Shown piece by piece: positions 25,166-36,059 of a DNA stretch of 64,000 bases. The notes under the pieces were generated by a model. The model did no database searches and was not told where the DNA came from. It saw nothing but the letters and a program-made list of their open reading frames with translations. The stretch comes from Nageia nagi (lineage: Eukaryota; Pinophyta), in the NCBI GenBank assembly GCA_050084985.1, contig JBITNC010000001.1:166098001-166162000 (forward strand), given 5' to 3'. The position numbers were made by a program, and so were the translations under genes. Within the stretch, counting starts at the first letter, position 1. Each line of letters starts with the position of its first letter.

Positions 25166-26176
25166 TTCAATTTTGGCTCTTGTGGGAAGTTTTGTGAGCA
25201 ATTTTGTGTGTTGAATGGTTTTGGATTTTTGAGTGATTTTGGGTTTTATGGGTAGATTTGTGCAATGTAGGCCTATTTCATCTTTTTGGTAGATTTATAG
25301 GAGATCTAGAGTAGAATCCCATGAGTGAAAGTAGATTCGAGAAAAGAACACATGTGCCATAATTTTGTTGGCAGAAGATATCCCAAGAGGATTTGAGGTT
25401 ATGCCTGGGCATTTGGAGGTAGATCCCATGAAGCAAGTGGTAAGGGTGGTTGGATCTAGTTTTTATGGTGTAGGAGTAAGGCCTTAGAAGAGAGGTGGTG
25501 CAAGAGTGGTAGGGTAAAAAGAAATCCTAACATCCATAGATCTAGTTGTCTAGATAGAAAGGGGTGAGATCCAAAATGTGCAAGTTTTTGTAGGATTAAA
25601 TAAGGGCTTATAGTTATTTGGGGTTTTCACACCAAAATCATCCAATATTAGGGATAAACTGCATGTTAAAGGGTTTAATCAAAGATTGGAAGGCTTAGAG
25701 CTACAATGTCATCATTTCATTTTGTGGAGTTTCATATTTAATTTTTGCAAGGACATATGTTTTGTATTTTGGCTTCTGAGGGTTCATTATTGGTCCAAAG
25801 GGGGTAATGTGACCATTCATTTTGTATGCTCTCATCAAGATCTTTCCAATGATGTATCACTAGCATCAATTAAAGACTTGTAATATAAGTTATGGCATTT
25901 AAAAGGTTTCCTTACTATAATTCTACATCATCATCAGCATTGAATTTGGATGTCTATCCTAGGAGGGAATTTCTTGTGTATGTGATGGTCTAGATTGTTA
26001 TATAAATATCAAAGCTTTGTGTTATGACCTTTTGGGATGTCTCCATATTGCACTATTTTTTCGATTTTTTCAATTTCTTGTAAAGAGGTCCTCTTTGAGG
26101 TTGTGAATAAGACCTATTGGACACTCTAATTTAGGATATTTATATTAGTTAAAAAAAAGTAAAAAAAAAAAGAAAG

Positions 26177-26860
26177 ATGATGATGGATACTATTGCTCTA
26201 CCATTTCATATTGATTTTGTGCATTATTATATTGAAGATTTTGAAGATTTTTATGATGACTATGTGATGGATGAGAAATTAGCCCTTTATTTATTCACTA
26301 ATGTCTTAAGGGAAGAAGTCAAAAAGAATGTAGTCATGTTTAATCCATCAACTCTAAGAGATTCATATTAATTGGCCAAGTTAGCAGATGCTATACTTGC
26401 ATATCTATAAACTATTATGATTCATGATGACATCCATGTGGAGCTAGTGGACCTGTTGTAGAGTGTGAGGACCTTCCTCTCACTTATATTAGTATGGATG
26501 ATGTGGCACTAGTGGACCCTATTGTAGAGTGTGAGGATATTCCTCTCACTTATCTTAGTATAGATAATGTGGAGCTAGTGGACCCCATTGAGGAGTATGA
26601 GGCCCTTCCTCCATATTATATCCATACTGATGAAGTGGCTTTCAAGTGTTCAAGTTCATTGGAGTAGGTTGTAGAGTGTGAGCATCTTCCTCTCACTTAT
26701 ATTACTATGGATGATCTTGGGTTGCATGTTTTCTTCATGTAACCACTGCAAGACTATTCAACGTAGCAGCAACAATATGGTGGCTTATTTATGTATTCTT
26801 TTATATCCTTCTTTTTGTTCCCTCCTCAACATCAACATCATCCTTATTAGAGTGGAGTTT
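26177..26860 (+). pseudogene. gag-like remnant with 22-residue tandem repeats
   Basis: The frame from about 26,177 includes ALYLFTNVLREEVKKNV followed by FNPSTLRDSY, resembling the end of a gypsy gag domain. From 26,438 a 66-bp unit is repeated: GTGG words start at 26,438, 26,503, 26,569 and 26,635 (first interval one base short), with a fifth partial unit from about 26,670. The units encode variants of VELVDPIVECEDLPLTYISM, 22 residues long and acidic. Stops occur at isolated codons. Role unknown; the repeat may once have been a spacer or interaction region of the gag protein. Confidence 0.55.
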
Positions 26861-27371
26861 TGATACATAGATGGGATCATGTTCAACTTTTGTGCACTGT
26901 TGGTTACTATGACCAAGTTGGATTCTGTGGTTCCCTCTTATCTTTGTTATTCATGGATAGATTATATATGTACTTTGTATTTTTGGCAAGCTTTGAGGAC
27001 AAAGCTTGTCAAAGGGGGTAAGAATGTTATGACTTCCCTTAGTATGTTAGGTGTGTGGTTTGTATTACATTTTTTTAGTGTGTATGGTGTGTAGAAGCTT
27101 TGAGTACAAAGCTTCCTTAAGGGGGTGGCAATGTTATGACCCCATAATATGTATTAGGAATAGTATTTATGTTTAGTCCCATATGTACTATGCATTGAGT
27201 TACTTATTTTTTAAAAGCTATTTATAGGGGGTTTCCCTGTTATTAAAAAAGAATAAGAATGAATTGAGTCTTATGTGAGAAGCGATTCTTAAGGAGGTGC
27301 CCCCCTTGAAGTGATGCAAGTGATTCTTTAGTGTAGAATTAGTGTATTTTTGTAGGAGTAAGCCATAATCT

Positions 27372-28306
27372 TTTTAATTCTTTATTTTGTTGAGCTTTAG
27401 CTAATAGTTGATCATATTCTTACAAGTTTGGTCATTAAGCTTCCTTCGATATACACACACTTTTATGAGATGTGTTATCTTTTTTATGCATATATGGAGG
27501 AATTTATGGCAACTAATATTATCATCTACTAGAATTAGGTGATCATTATTGAGGTGGATTCTTAGTCCTTGTTGTACGAGGCTATTGTTGAACCATTCAT
27601 TCAATCCTTATCATAAGAGAATCTTCACCTAGATATATAAATGGTAAGGATTATATGAAATATTCAAATTTTACAACATAGAGCTTCTTGAGTGTATATG
27701 AACTCTATCATAGTATTCTTTCATTTCTCTAGAAATAGTGGAAGGAGAATAATATTCTCTTCTTATATAAGTAACAACTAATGACCCATGAAGATTGTAT
27801 CACTTAACATGATTAAACATAGGACTAAAAGATCCCCATTGTAATATAGGAGTAGTAGTATGTATACTTGAAGGTAGTTTTATGTCATCCAACTCATCCA
27901 TGTCACTTTGTGTTTGAGGTGTATCTTTTGGTAGTTCATCTAATCTATAATGCATTCCATATGGGCTAAGAATATGTATATGAAGATAAGGGTGAGGTAT
28001 CCTTAATTATGTTAGACGTTTTCTAGCCTCCTTTAGCATATAATCAGTTCTTGGATTTCTAGAATCTCCTCTTTGATGTGAAGATTACAGACATTGATAT
28101 TGAAATGCCTCTTCAGGAGGTTGTTCCTAAAATATAGACTCCAAATTTTGAAATGAATATTTAGGATATATTTCCTAAAGTAGAGGCTCAAGATCTTGAT
28201 CTTGAGGGGTTTCTCTTCTAGGTCGAGCACCACTTCCTTCTCCTAGCTCAAATTTACCTTGAGATTCTTATTCTTGATGAGCCTTTTGAGAACAAGTTTG
28301 TACCAT
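27372..28306 (-). pseudogene. Tat-A gag N-terminal fragment
   Basis: ATG at 28,306 opens a minus-strand frame starting MVQTCSQKAHQE, with stops at isolated codons, continuing to NEWFNNSLVQQGLRIHLNND near 27,590 and ending in a charged, coil-like QLLAKAQQNKELK that runs straight into the nested insertion at 27,371. The central gag domain that should follow is not found beyond the insertion: Tat-A resumes at 23,355 inside protease. It could alternatively be the separate ORF that some Ogre-type elements carry before gag. Confidence 0.55.
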
Positions 28307-30128
28307 TATTTTTGTTATTTTTTATTTATATATCAAACTATGCTAAAAAATACAAACATCAAATAACAACCATATTTTTTATCTTTTGTATTTATATTTA
28401 TGAACAAACAAAATAATACACAAACACCCTACATGAACATTCACTTTTTTTGATGTGTTTATCTTTGTCTATTATTTTGATAAATGTTGATTAATGTTAA
28501 TAATATGTACAATATGAATGTATTACTTTTAATCTTTTTTAATTCTCATAATTTATTTTCTAATCAAGTGTTAAATAAGGTAGGCTAGTAATCCTAACAT
28601 GATATCTATGGTGAAGTCATAGCTTGGTACCTAATGTGGTCCCCTTAGTGCAATGGGGCTCAAGGATTGCTGTTGAAGTCTACCTTGATGATTAAATCCA
28701 AGTATAGCTTCTTTTTTATAGTCATACGATAGAAAGTAATGACTTATATCCTATGAACCTGGTATTCATCTCTAGGTTTTGGCGCTAACATTTATTACGT
28801 GGTTGATGGGTACATAGGAATACAAGAATCAATGGTTGGTAATTATGTCCAATTCATTGATGTTCATTTCAAAAGGACACATGAGTATGAATCTAATAAG
28901 CAAAAGTACGTATGTAATGAAAAATTTAACCCTTCTGAGCATACATTTTCTTTGATTATTCTTTATTTAATGTAAGAAAAATAATGCTTTAATTAGGTAT
29001 GTCTTGATCTAAACACCCATAAAATTCATTACCAATTTAAGTGACATTATTTAACTAAAATTAAGTGAAATTCATTAATCCCTTAAAGCTATGGAAGTAT
29101 CTATATGATATTTATTACCTCTTCTTACAAGTCACATCAACCTTCAACCTCCTCTCGAAGTGGTAAGGGAAGACAAGTAAGAAGCCTTTAAGTGAATGTA
29201 AATTACCTTTAAATGTGATTCATTTACCCCTCTTCAAGTCACTTCAACCTTTGACCTCCTCTCAAAGTGGTAAGGGTAGAAAAGTAAGAGAATTAATATG
29301 AAGTTTATTTTAAAACCAAGTGAAAATTTGTTCCCCCTTTCGGTTAACTTTTTTGATTGCTTTAGATCACCATAGGTGCAAAAGAGAGAGCATACTTGGT
29401 TAAATGAAAGTATTTATGTGAAAATGTAACCTCCAAATTCATTTACCTTTTAATGTACTAACTACCATAAACTTGATTAATTACCTTAGATTCATTCCAT
29501 ATTAAGTGATGATTCATTAACCTCTTCCAAGTACGAAATTAATTTAGTGTACATTCTTTAACCAGTTAAGTAAAAGATGTGAAAGGGTTCATTTAATCCC
29601 TTTTACCTACTCTATTCTCATTACCTAAGATCACTTTTCAGTGCAAAGGAAGAGCATAAGTGGAATAGGTATAAGGTATCTTAGTGAATCAATTAAAAAA
29701 CCCCTACCCAAAAAACAATTAAATAAAACTTACCTATTAAATAAACAACATAAAAATGCATTTTTAACTTTTTTCTACCCATGACTATATGCAATTTGAG
29801 CACAGAAATCACATGCAAAGGTTGCTTCTTGATTTCATAGTTTAATTCCTACATTGTGTGTACAAAATTGACAAACATAAAGAACCTTACTTCTATCTAC
29901 GAATCATTGGCATTTTGTCCTAATCACTGGCATTCTAAACTAGTTGCTAGCATCCGATCCTTAGTTCCTGGAGACTCTATAAATAAAAGCTAGAAAAACA
30001 CAATAAAAATCCAAAATTAAATGTTAAAAACCAAAATACATAGAAAATAACTAAGAAAAACCAAAAACTCCTCTATTTTTTATTACTATTATTTTCCATG
30101 TGTGAGGGCCCTCCTTTTAGAGCAAAAA
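28307..30128 (-). other. Tat-A 5' leader with 107-bp repeat
   Basis: Non-coding leader between the right LTR and the first ORF. A diverged direct repeat has CAAGTCAC starting at 29,128 and 29,235 (107 bp apart), each followed by CAACCTNNGACCTCCTCTC-type sequence and AAGTGGTAAGGG. A tRNA primer site beside 30,128 could not be recognised; the minus strand there reads TTTTTGCTCTAAAAGGAGGG. Confidence 0.5.
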
Positions 30129-31064
30129 TGTTATCCCAAAAAAGTAACTTGTTAGTAAATAAACAAACTCACACTAAGCACAAATGCATGCTTTATTACT
30201 TTATGAGATAACCTAAAATTATAAATTATAAATTAAAAATTATAGATCACTTGATCTATTTCCTTTAAGGGATTTTATAAATTTTAATGCTAAAAGTTCC
30301 CTTGGGGCTATTGAAGAGTTGTCAGCAATCAATGTGAGTCACTGGCATTTTCCTTTGGTTGTTGGTGTCCAACCGTACTCTCTAGTATTTTTGCAACTTG
30401 AAATGGTATGATTAATTTTTTCACTTTTTTTCTTCAATATAGTCTTTCTTCTAGACTTTAGGTAACTTTTGGTTTGATGTATTCCAATCTTTCCAAGCTT
30501 CAGTACTTATGGACCCTACACACATGCTAAAATAGTACATCAAACATGCTTGCTCTCATAAATATATATTATGTACATAAAAACAAGAAATAATAACATG
30601 AAAATGAAGCAACCTTACAATAGTTTTGAATGTATTTTATTAGCATAAGTTTACTTTGAATAGGGTCTAATTTTCTCATAGCTTACACTTATATTTATAG
30701 TTTTTTCAAGTTTGTTAAACCTTATCCTTAGAAGGCTACATTTCGGGGTTCAAAGCTCATCTTAATAAAAAAAATAGATCTATGGTTATGTGTGCCATCA
30801 CAACAAGGCTCATGACTCATCATTCTATCCTCAAGTTCAAGGAGAAGATGAGCTTCACAGCTCACATTTTTTTGGTTTTTTTTAGATTTTCCACTTGTAG
30901 AGTTGTTGGTGACTTGGATTGGACACCAACAATTGGAATCGATCTCCAGTGATTGAGATCCAATTGCTAGCAATTTTTGTTAAATTATATTTTTTTCATT
31001 ACACTTTATTTTTAATGCCCTTTTCATTTGACTTTCGAATGAAGATTATTTTTGGGTGTCTATA
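30129..31064 (-). repeat. 5' LTR of Tat-A
   Basis: Partner of 10,725-11,650. It begins TGTTATCCCAAAAAAGTAAC and ends GGGTGTCTATA, the last C of the canonical CA having become T. GGTGG follows immediately. The two LTRs differ at many scattered positions, many of them transitions, which indicates an old insertion. Confidence 0.9.
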
Positions 31065-31069
31065 GGTGG

Positions 31070-31221
31070 TACAACAAAGAAGAATCAACATCTCCTCTAA
31101 TTCCTTTATCATGTCTCCTGTACAAGTTGGGCTTTAGGATAAGGTCAATTGATGTATCCATGATCCTTAGCCCTCAAGTTTCTTTTTAGGATTTAGGGAT
31201 ATTAATACCATAGATTCTCTA
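31070..31221. other. Host sequence between Tat-A and copia-2
   Basis: About 150 bp between the Tat-A target site and the copia-2 LTR. It is the continuation of the DNA left of 10,720 before Tat-A inserted. No gene recognised. Confidence 0.5.
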
Positions 31222-31688
31222 TGTTAGAATTTATAATGTAATATTGTATTATATTTCTCTTTAAATGTAAATTCACTTAATGCTTAAAGTTTTTTTAGAT
31301 ACCTTAAAGCATTAAGAGAATAAAAATAGGAAGAGGAATAAATTTAGAAGTAGGATTAAAATAGAAACATCTTTAACCTTACCCTTGGGTTAAAGGGAAG
31401 TTAAAGGATGGGTTTCTCCTTATAAACTGAGAGGTACTCCTCCTCTCATTGTATTGGAATTGTTGTAAAGCTAGGATTAGGGTTTGAAGAGACAGGAGAT
31501 ATTCTGTAAGAGAGTCATTTAGAATAAGATCTTAGTTAATGGACATACTCTGAAGGAGGGAGGAACCACTTATATCTTATGTTATTTGTGATATTACCTT
31601 ATGTTATTGAGTTTTTGTATTGATGTTATATGAACCTCCATGAGATCTTAGTAGTTTAGAGTTTATTCATAAATGATTAAATTCATCA
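31222..31688 (+). repeat. 5' LTR of copia-2
   Basis: Begins TGTTAGAATTTATAATG and ends AAATTCATCA (467 bp). It is shared with 40,501-40,935 and, inverted, with 23,356-23,823. It includes GGGTTTCTCCTTATAAA, a possible TATA region, near 31,412. Confidence 0.9.
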
Positions 31689-31690
31689 AG

Positions 31691-31702
31691 TGGTATCAGA
31701 GC
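31691..31702 (+). promoter_or_regulatory. Primer-binding site, tRNA-Met(i)
   Basis: TGGTATCAGAGC, two bases after the LTR end, is the exact primer site complementary to the 3' end of plant initiator tRNA-Met, used by most copia elements to start minus-strand DNA synthesis. Confidence 0.95.
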
Positions 31703-32044
31703 GATTATTAGAGGCTTCTCATCAACATATTTGAGGGTTATTCCTTCACATGATACATCTACTTTATTGAGTTAAAAAGGTTTGAAGGTATAATCTTCTA
31801 TCTCTTCTTGTCAAATTTTCCTTTTATCACTAATTTTTGAGATGAACTTAAGTTTAGCAAAATTTATTTTTTGTTTACTAACATGTTAATTCAATTACTA
31901 TACATTATTATTTGCTAACAATAATTTTTTAGTTGCAATTTTTAATAAATTGCTTAATGTGTAGCTAAATTTGCAAGTTTTGCAATTTTTTACCATAATC
32001 TTGTTACTACATTGGTTTTACAATATTGGTTTGCTTGTAAAAAA

Positions 32045-32235
32045 AACATGCACTATTGCATGCATAAAAAAGGCATAAATTATTGCATGCATGAAAGAAA
32101 ATAAATAAATAAATAGAAGAGCATGCATTATTGCATGCATGAATTTAAAAAAAAAAAAAACATGCATTATTGCGTGCATAAAAAAAATATGCATTATTGC
32201 ATGCAAATATCATACATTATTGCATGCATACAAGA
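32045..32235. repeat. Array of palindromic TGCATTATTGCATGCA units
   Basis: About six irregularly spaced copies of CATGCATTATTGCATGCAT or close variants are separated by A-rich spacers in the leader of copia-2. Each unit contains one or two CATGCA (RY) motifs, the core recognised by plant B3 factors of the ABI3/FUS3/LEC2 type. The open frame through here (MHAIMH-like repeats on the minus strand) is a by-product of the repeat. Confidence 0.75.
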
Positions 32236-33159
32236 TAGTATATTAAAAAAAACATATACAGATTCAAAAATTAAAAATTTTTTTATTACAAATTAATAGG
32301 TTTTTTTATTAATTACAATATATTTATAAAAAAGCAAATAAAAAGAGTCCAGCCATCCATTCATGCCCTCCTTTGCTTCAATAGACAATATTGCAAGTTT
32401 TTAAAACATTGCATGTTTTTAACATTCAAGCTTTTATATATATTGTTTTACAACTTACTAAATTACTAAATTGCTTTATTTAAGTGTTATTTAACAAACT
32501 TCATTTAAGCACTTAATAAATTTTTTAATCTTGCATGAGTTAATGAAAGCTTGGATTAATGTGGATGAATACATTTATCACATACAAAGATTCATTACTA
32601 GCATGAATTAATTTTTTGTCTTAATGTTCATATTAATTATGCATGCAAACCTGTGTTTGGGTATATTTAAAAAAAAAAAAATTAAATGTATAATTTAAAT
32701 TATTTTCCTAAAGCATAATTATTGCTCATGTGGATGGCTAACGAAATTATTTATTTTTAAGTAACAAGGGGGAGAATTTAATAAACCTTTTTTGTATAGA
32801 GATCCATTAGGGGTTTTTAACAACACCCATTAGACTCTTAGGGTTCGAATGTTGTTACTTAAATTAATGTAGGTACTTAAATTAATGACCCTTGGTTAAA
32901 AGAGATCCATTAGGGGTTGTAACAAAACCCATTAGACTTTTTAGCTCATACCTATAGTAAAAGTGTGGATGAAGTTTATATTTAAATCATTTTTATTATT
33001 TTGCATTTTACATATGCAAAGTACGCAAAATATTGAAAAATGCTTTCCCTAAAATGAACACATTCGCATGATTATTTCACAACATGACTTATATGGGGAG
33101 CCATGAGGTGAGGATAAGGTAGATTGGATCCTTTTAATCCGATGACCCGAGTGGTGAAA

Positions 33160-33289
33160 AGTTTTTAATTTTCCTCTATTGATCTAGATTTAACTTCATA
33201 TAGGTGGATAGGCATGTGTGTAGTGATACCACATGTTTTCCCATCCATTCAAGGATTATCCTAATAACCTAAGAGGAAAATTAAAAACT
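33160..33289 (+). repeat. Perfect 18-bp inverted repeat in copia-2 leader
   Basis: AGTTTTTAATTTTCCTCT at 33,160-33,177 is the exact reverse complement of 33,272-33,289, leaving a 94-bp loop. In the genomic RNA it would form a stem just upstream of gag. Function unknown; packaging or dimerisation is only a guess. Confidence 0.75.
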
Positions 33290-33648
33290 CAAATTAAGAT
33301 AATTAATTTAGCTAATCTAATATATGTCACAACCTTGAAAAAAAGCTAGTACTTCTTCTTGTAAGAGTATATTGCTACCCAAGGAAAACTAGTTGAGGAT
33401 TGGTAGGACTTGGGCTCCTTGCAAGCATCTAGGTGAAGGATTAATTTTAGACAAGAAAACAAGCCTCAACTCTTTACAAATATTCTTGGTGACAAAAACA
33501 TTGGATGTATGGTTATTATTCTTATTATCAGTTCAACATTTGATTTGTTGATTAGTTCATATATGTATTTGCATGATGATTATTTTTTTAAAGAAAAAAA
33601 ATTCAACATATATGCTTACATTATTTGTCTCCATATTATTTTGTAGCA

Positions 33649-34574
33649 ATGGAGACTCTTTTACACCCAAGCATATCTTGGATGGTTCCAACATTGGCAT
33701 TTAAGAACCTAGAATGAAAGTAGAACTTCAAGCATGAAAATTTTGGATGATTATTGATGAAAACCAAGTTGTTCCATCTGGAGAGAAGGAACTTGAAGCT
33801 TACAACACATAGAATGATTTGGCAACCTCTATGATCTTTCGTGCAATTTCAAATGAGATCCTTCTCATGATATCTTCTTTAAAATTTGCAAAGGAAGCTT
33901 GGGATAAACTAAAGAGTATTAACCTTGGCACTAAAGCCTATAAGAGGTTTACCATTCTTCAAAAATTACTACAATCTCATCAAGAAGAAAAATAAAGTGT
34001 GGTAGTATATCTGAATAAGGTCATTGATCTTAGGACTTAGCTTGTGGGATGTGGTTGCAATTGTATCAACAATAAGTTTTTGACTCTCATCATCCTTCAA
34101 AGCCTTTCTGCTAAGTTTAACCATTTTATGACTATTATTGAAACTAAGCTTGATGATAAGAAAGAAGTGGTCTTCTTAGAAAGTCTATCTAGGCATATGT
34201 TAAAACATGAGAAAACACTTAACAATAAAGCTTGGCTCACCACTCCTAAGGAATCCTCTATGGTACTAGGACCAATGAAGCCTCACTTCAAAAAAAAGGA
34301 TCATAATCAAAAGAATGGTTTTCATGCTCCTAATAAGAACTTCAAGAATGGTGTAAATAGGAAAAATTATGATCAAGATAAGTCCAAGAGAACCAAAGAT
34401 AAATTTGATGAAAGTTGTAATTTTTGTAATATCTATAGTCATATGAAAGCTAATTGCCATAAGAAAAAGAAAGAACAAGATGGTAATTGTAATTTCTATG
34501 GCATCTATAGCCATAAGGAAGTTGACTGCTTCAAGAAAAAGAAAGGTCAAGGTAGAAAAGGATCTGAAAAATAA
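33649..34574 (+). pseudogene. copia-2 gag
   Basis: ATG 33,649 opens METLLHPSISWM; after an early shift the UBN2-type gag region reads AKEAWDKLKSINLGTKAYKR and continues through KLDDKKEVVFLESLSRHMLK to a zinc-knuckle region. Two CCHC-like knuckles lie near 34,417-34,540: CNFCNIYSHMKANC keeps all four ligands (CX2CX4HX4C), while CNFYGIYSHKEVDC has lost the second Cys. A basic Lys-rich tail ends at the stop 34,574. Several internal stops occur (for example K(stop)S near 33,995). Confidence 0.85.
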
Positions 34575-35990
34575 AATAATTCTAATAACAAGAAGAAGAA
34601 CAAACATTCTAGTTATATTTCTACTTTTTACTCTAAGTCTCACTCTTTTTCCCATGATTGGATTGTTGATTTTGAATACAATAATCGCATGTGTTTTGAA
34701 AAATATAAGTTTGAAAACTTGCATAAGTATAGGAAATATGTAGTTATGATAGGTGATAGTTCAATCCTTAAAGTTCAAGGTATTAGGAGTGTGTGGTTGC
34801 AAAGAAGAATTCTTGAGAATATGATTTATGTGCCTAAACTCATTATGAATCTTCTTTCCATCATTCAAGTTGCAAGAAAAGGTTACTTTTTTGAATTTAA
34901 CTCACAATCTTAGTGCATGAAAAAGGGTCTTGCCACTTGGGTGAAAGGATAAGTGAAAGATGGTCTTTACATTATGGATCAATCTCCAACAAAGATGTGA
35001 CTTACAACTAATGTTTGCTCTATAGGCAATCTTTTGCACCATCATTTAGGTCATCTTAACTATAAAAACATTCAACTTATGAAATATCATGAACTTGTGG
35101 AAGGTTTGCCTGCAATATCATCTATAATTGGTATTTATGAGAAGTACATTCTAGGTAAAATGAATCGACAAAAAATTGCTAAGGATAAGGTAACTAGAGC
35201 AACTCAACTTCTTTAGCTTGTGCATTTAGATTTGATGGGTCCATTTCTAATTAAGTCTTTAGGGGGAGCATCTTATGTTTTGATCATTATTGATGAATTC
35301 AATAGGATGACATTTGCTTATCTTTTAGAACACAAGGATCAAACCTTTAATAGGTTCAAAGATTTCAAAGCCTTGGTAGAAAATCATTTTGGATTCAAAA
35401 TCAAGATGTTAATATCTAATAATAGGGGTGAGTATAATAGCAATGAATTCAATGATTATTGTACCAAGTATAGAATCAAGAGGTAATTTACAATCACTTA
35501 TACTCCTCAGCAGAACGGTGTAGCTGAAAGGAAGAATAAAACCATTCAAAGAATGGTTAGATGTATGTTGGGTGATCTTACTAGCTTCTTATGGGGTGAA
35601 GCTATAAATACTACAATCTACATCTTAAATAGATGTCCTATGAAAGCAATTAAAGGAAAAACTCTATATGAGACATGGAAAGGAAAGAAACCTAACATCT
35701 CTCACTTTAGGGTCTTTGGTTGTGATGCTTATGCCTTTGTTGTTCTTGAGAAAAGGAAAAAAATGGATAAGACATCCAAAAAGTTTATATTTGTTGGTTT
35801 TTATAATCAACATAAAGGCTACAGGCTATATCAACCTTCTGCTAGAGCAATTTTTGTCTCAAGGGATGTCAAGTTCAATGAACTTCCTGAAGAATCTTCT
35901 TCTTATGAAAACCTAGATAAGGATGATGATTCTTCTATTGCACCTATTTGGATGGATGTCAATATAGATTTGTCATATAAGAAATAAAAC
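34575..35990 (+). pseudogene. copia-2 protease and integrase
   Basis: The protease active-site region (HDWIVD then FEY, where copia has DSG/A) lies near 34,655, so the catalytic triplet is destroyed. GAG-pre-integrase at 35,034-35,160 keeps HHHLGHLNYKN, but both following Cys positions read Tyr (GIYEKYILGK), each one G-to-A change. The integrase core at 35,220-35,560 has HLDLMGPF with the first Asp, then LISNNRGEY where the second Asp is Asn, then TPQQNGVAERKN. The C-terminal part reads to about 35,990 (FRVFGCDAYAFV). In-frame stops at 35,214 and 35,485 stand where other copia integrases have Gln or Glu. Confidence 0.9.
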
Positions 35991-36059
35991 TCCCCAACAC
36001 AAAGGATAATAAGGAGTATGACACTTAATAAATCCTTATTTACCAAAATTGATAGTAAG

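Larger units (their letters stand above)
24887..27371 (+). mobile_element. Short non-autonomous gypsy-like LTR element
   Basis: LTRs of about 265 bp (24,887-25,151) and 240 bp (27,132-27,371) share TGTTATRA-YCCCATAATATG at the start and end near GCCATAATCT; the right copy lacks the last 26 bp. TAGTATCAGAGC at 25,154-25,165 follows the left LTR by two bases and differs at one base from the tRNA-Met primer site TGGTATCAGAGC. A purine-rich AAGGGGGTGGCAA precedes the right LTR. The interior has a gag-like remnant and a repeat-bearing frame but no RT, protease or integrase, so it is a non-autonomous (LARD-like) derivative. It sits at the broken end of the nested copia fragment. Confidence 0.8.
10725..31064 (-). 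mobile_element. Giant Tat-lineage Ty3/gypsy retrotransposon Tat-A
   Basis: LTRs at 10,725-11,650 and 30,129-31,064 align along their whole length. GGTGG directly precedes the left LTR (10,720-10,724) and follows the right one (31,065-31,069): a perfect 5-bp target-site duplication that fixes both ends. Pol is on the minus strand with protease, RT, RNase H, a second archaeal-type RNase H and integrase, the arrangement typical of the Tat lineage (Ogre, Retand, Grande and relatives). Total 20.3 kb, about 16.3 kb without the nested insertions at 23,356-27,371. It also carries an ORF after integrase and an antisense ORF. All frames are decayed. Confidence 0.9.

Noticed and set aside
32018-32206. 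Histidine/methionine-rich repeat protein (MHAIMH)
   Set aside because: It is a translation artefact of the CATGCATTATTGCATGCAT array.
34266-34724. 152-codon minus-strand open frame
   Set aside because: It overlaps the copia-2 gag antisense, is strongly hydrophobic as expected from the complement of Lys/Asn-rich coding sequence, and matches nothing.
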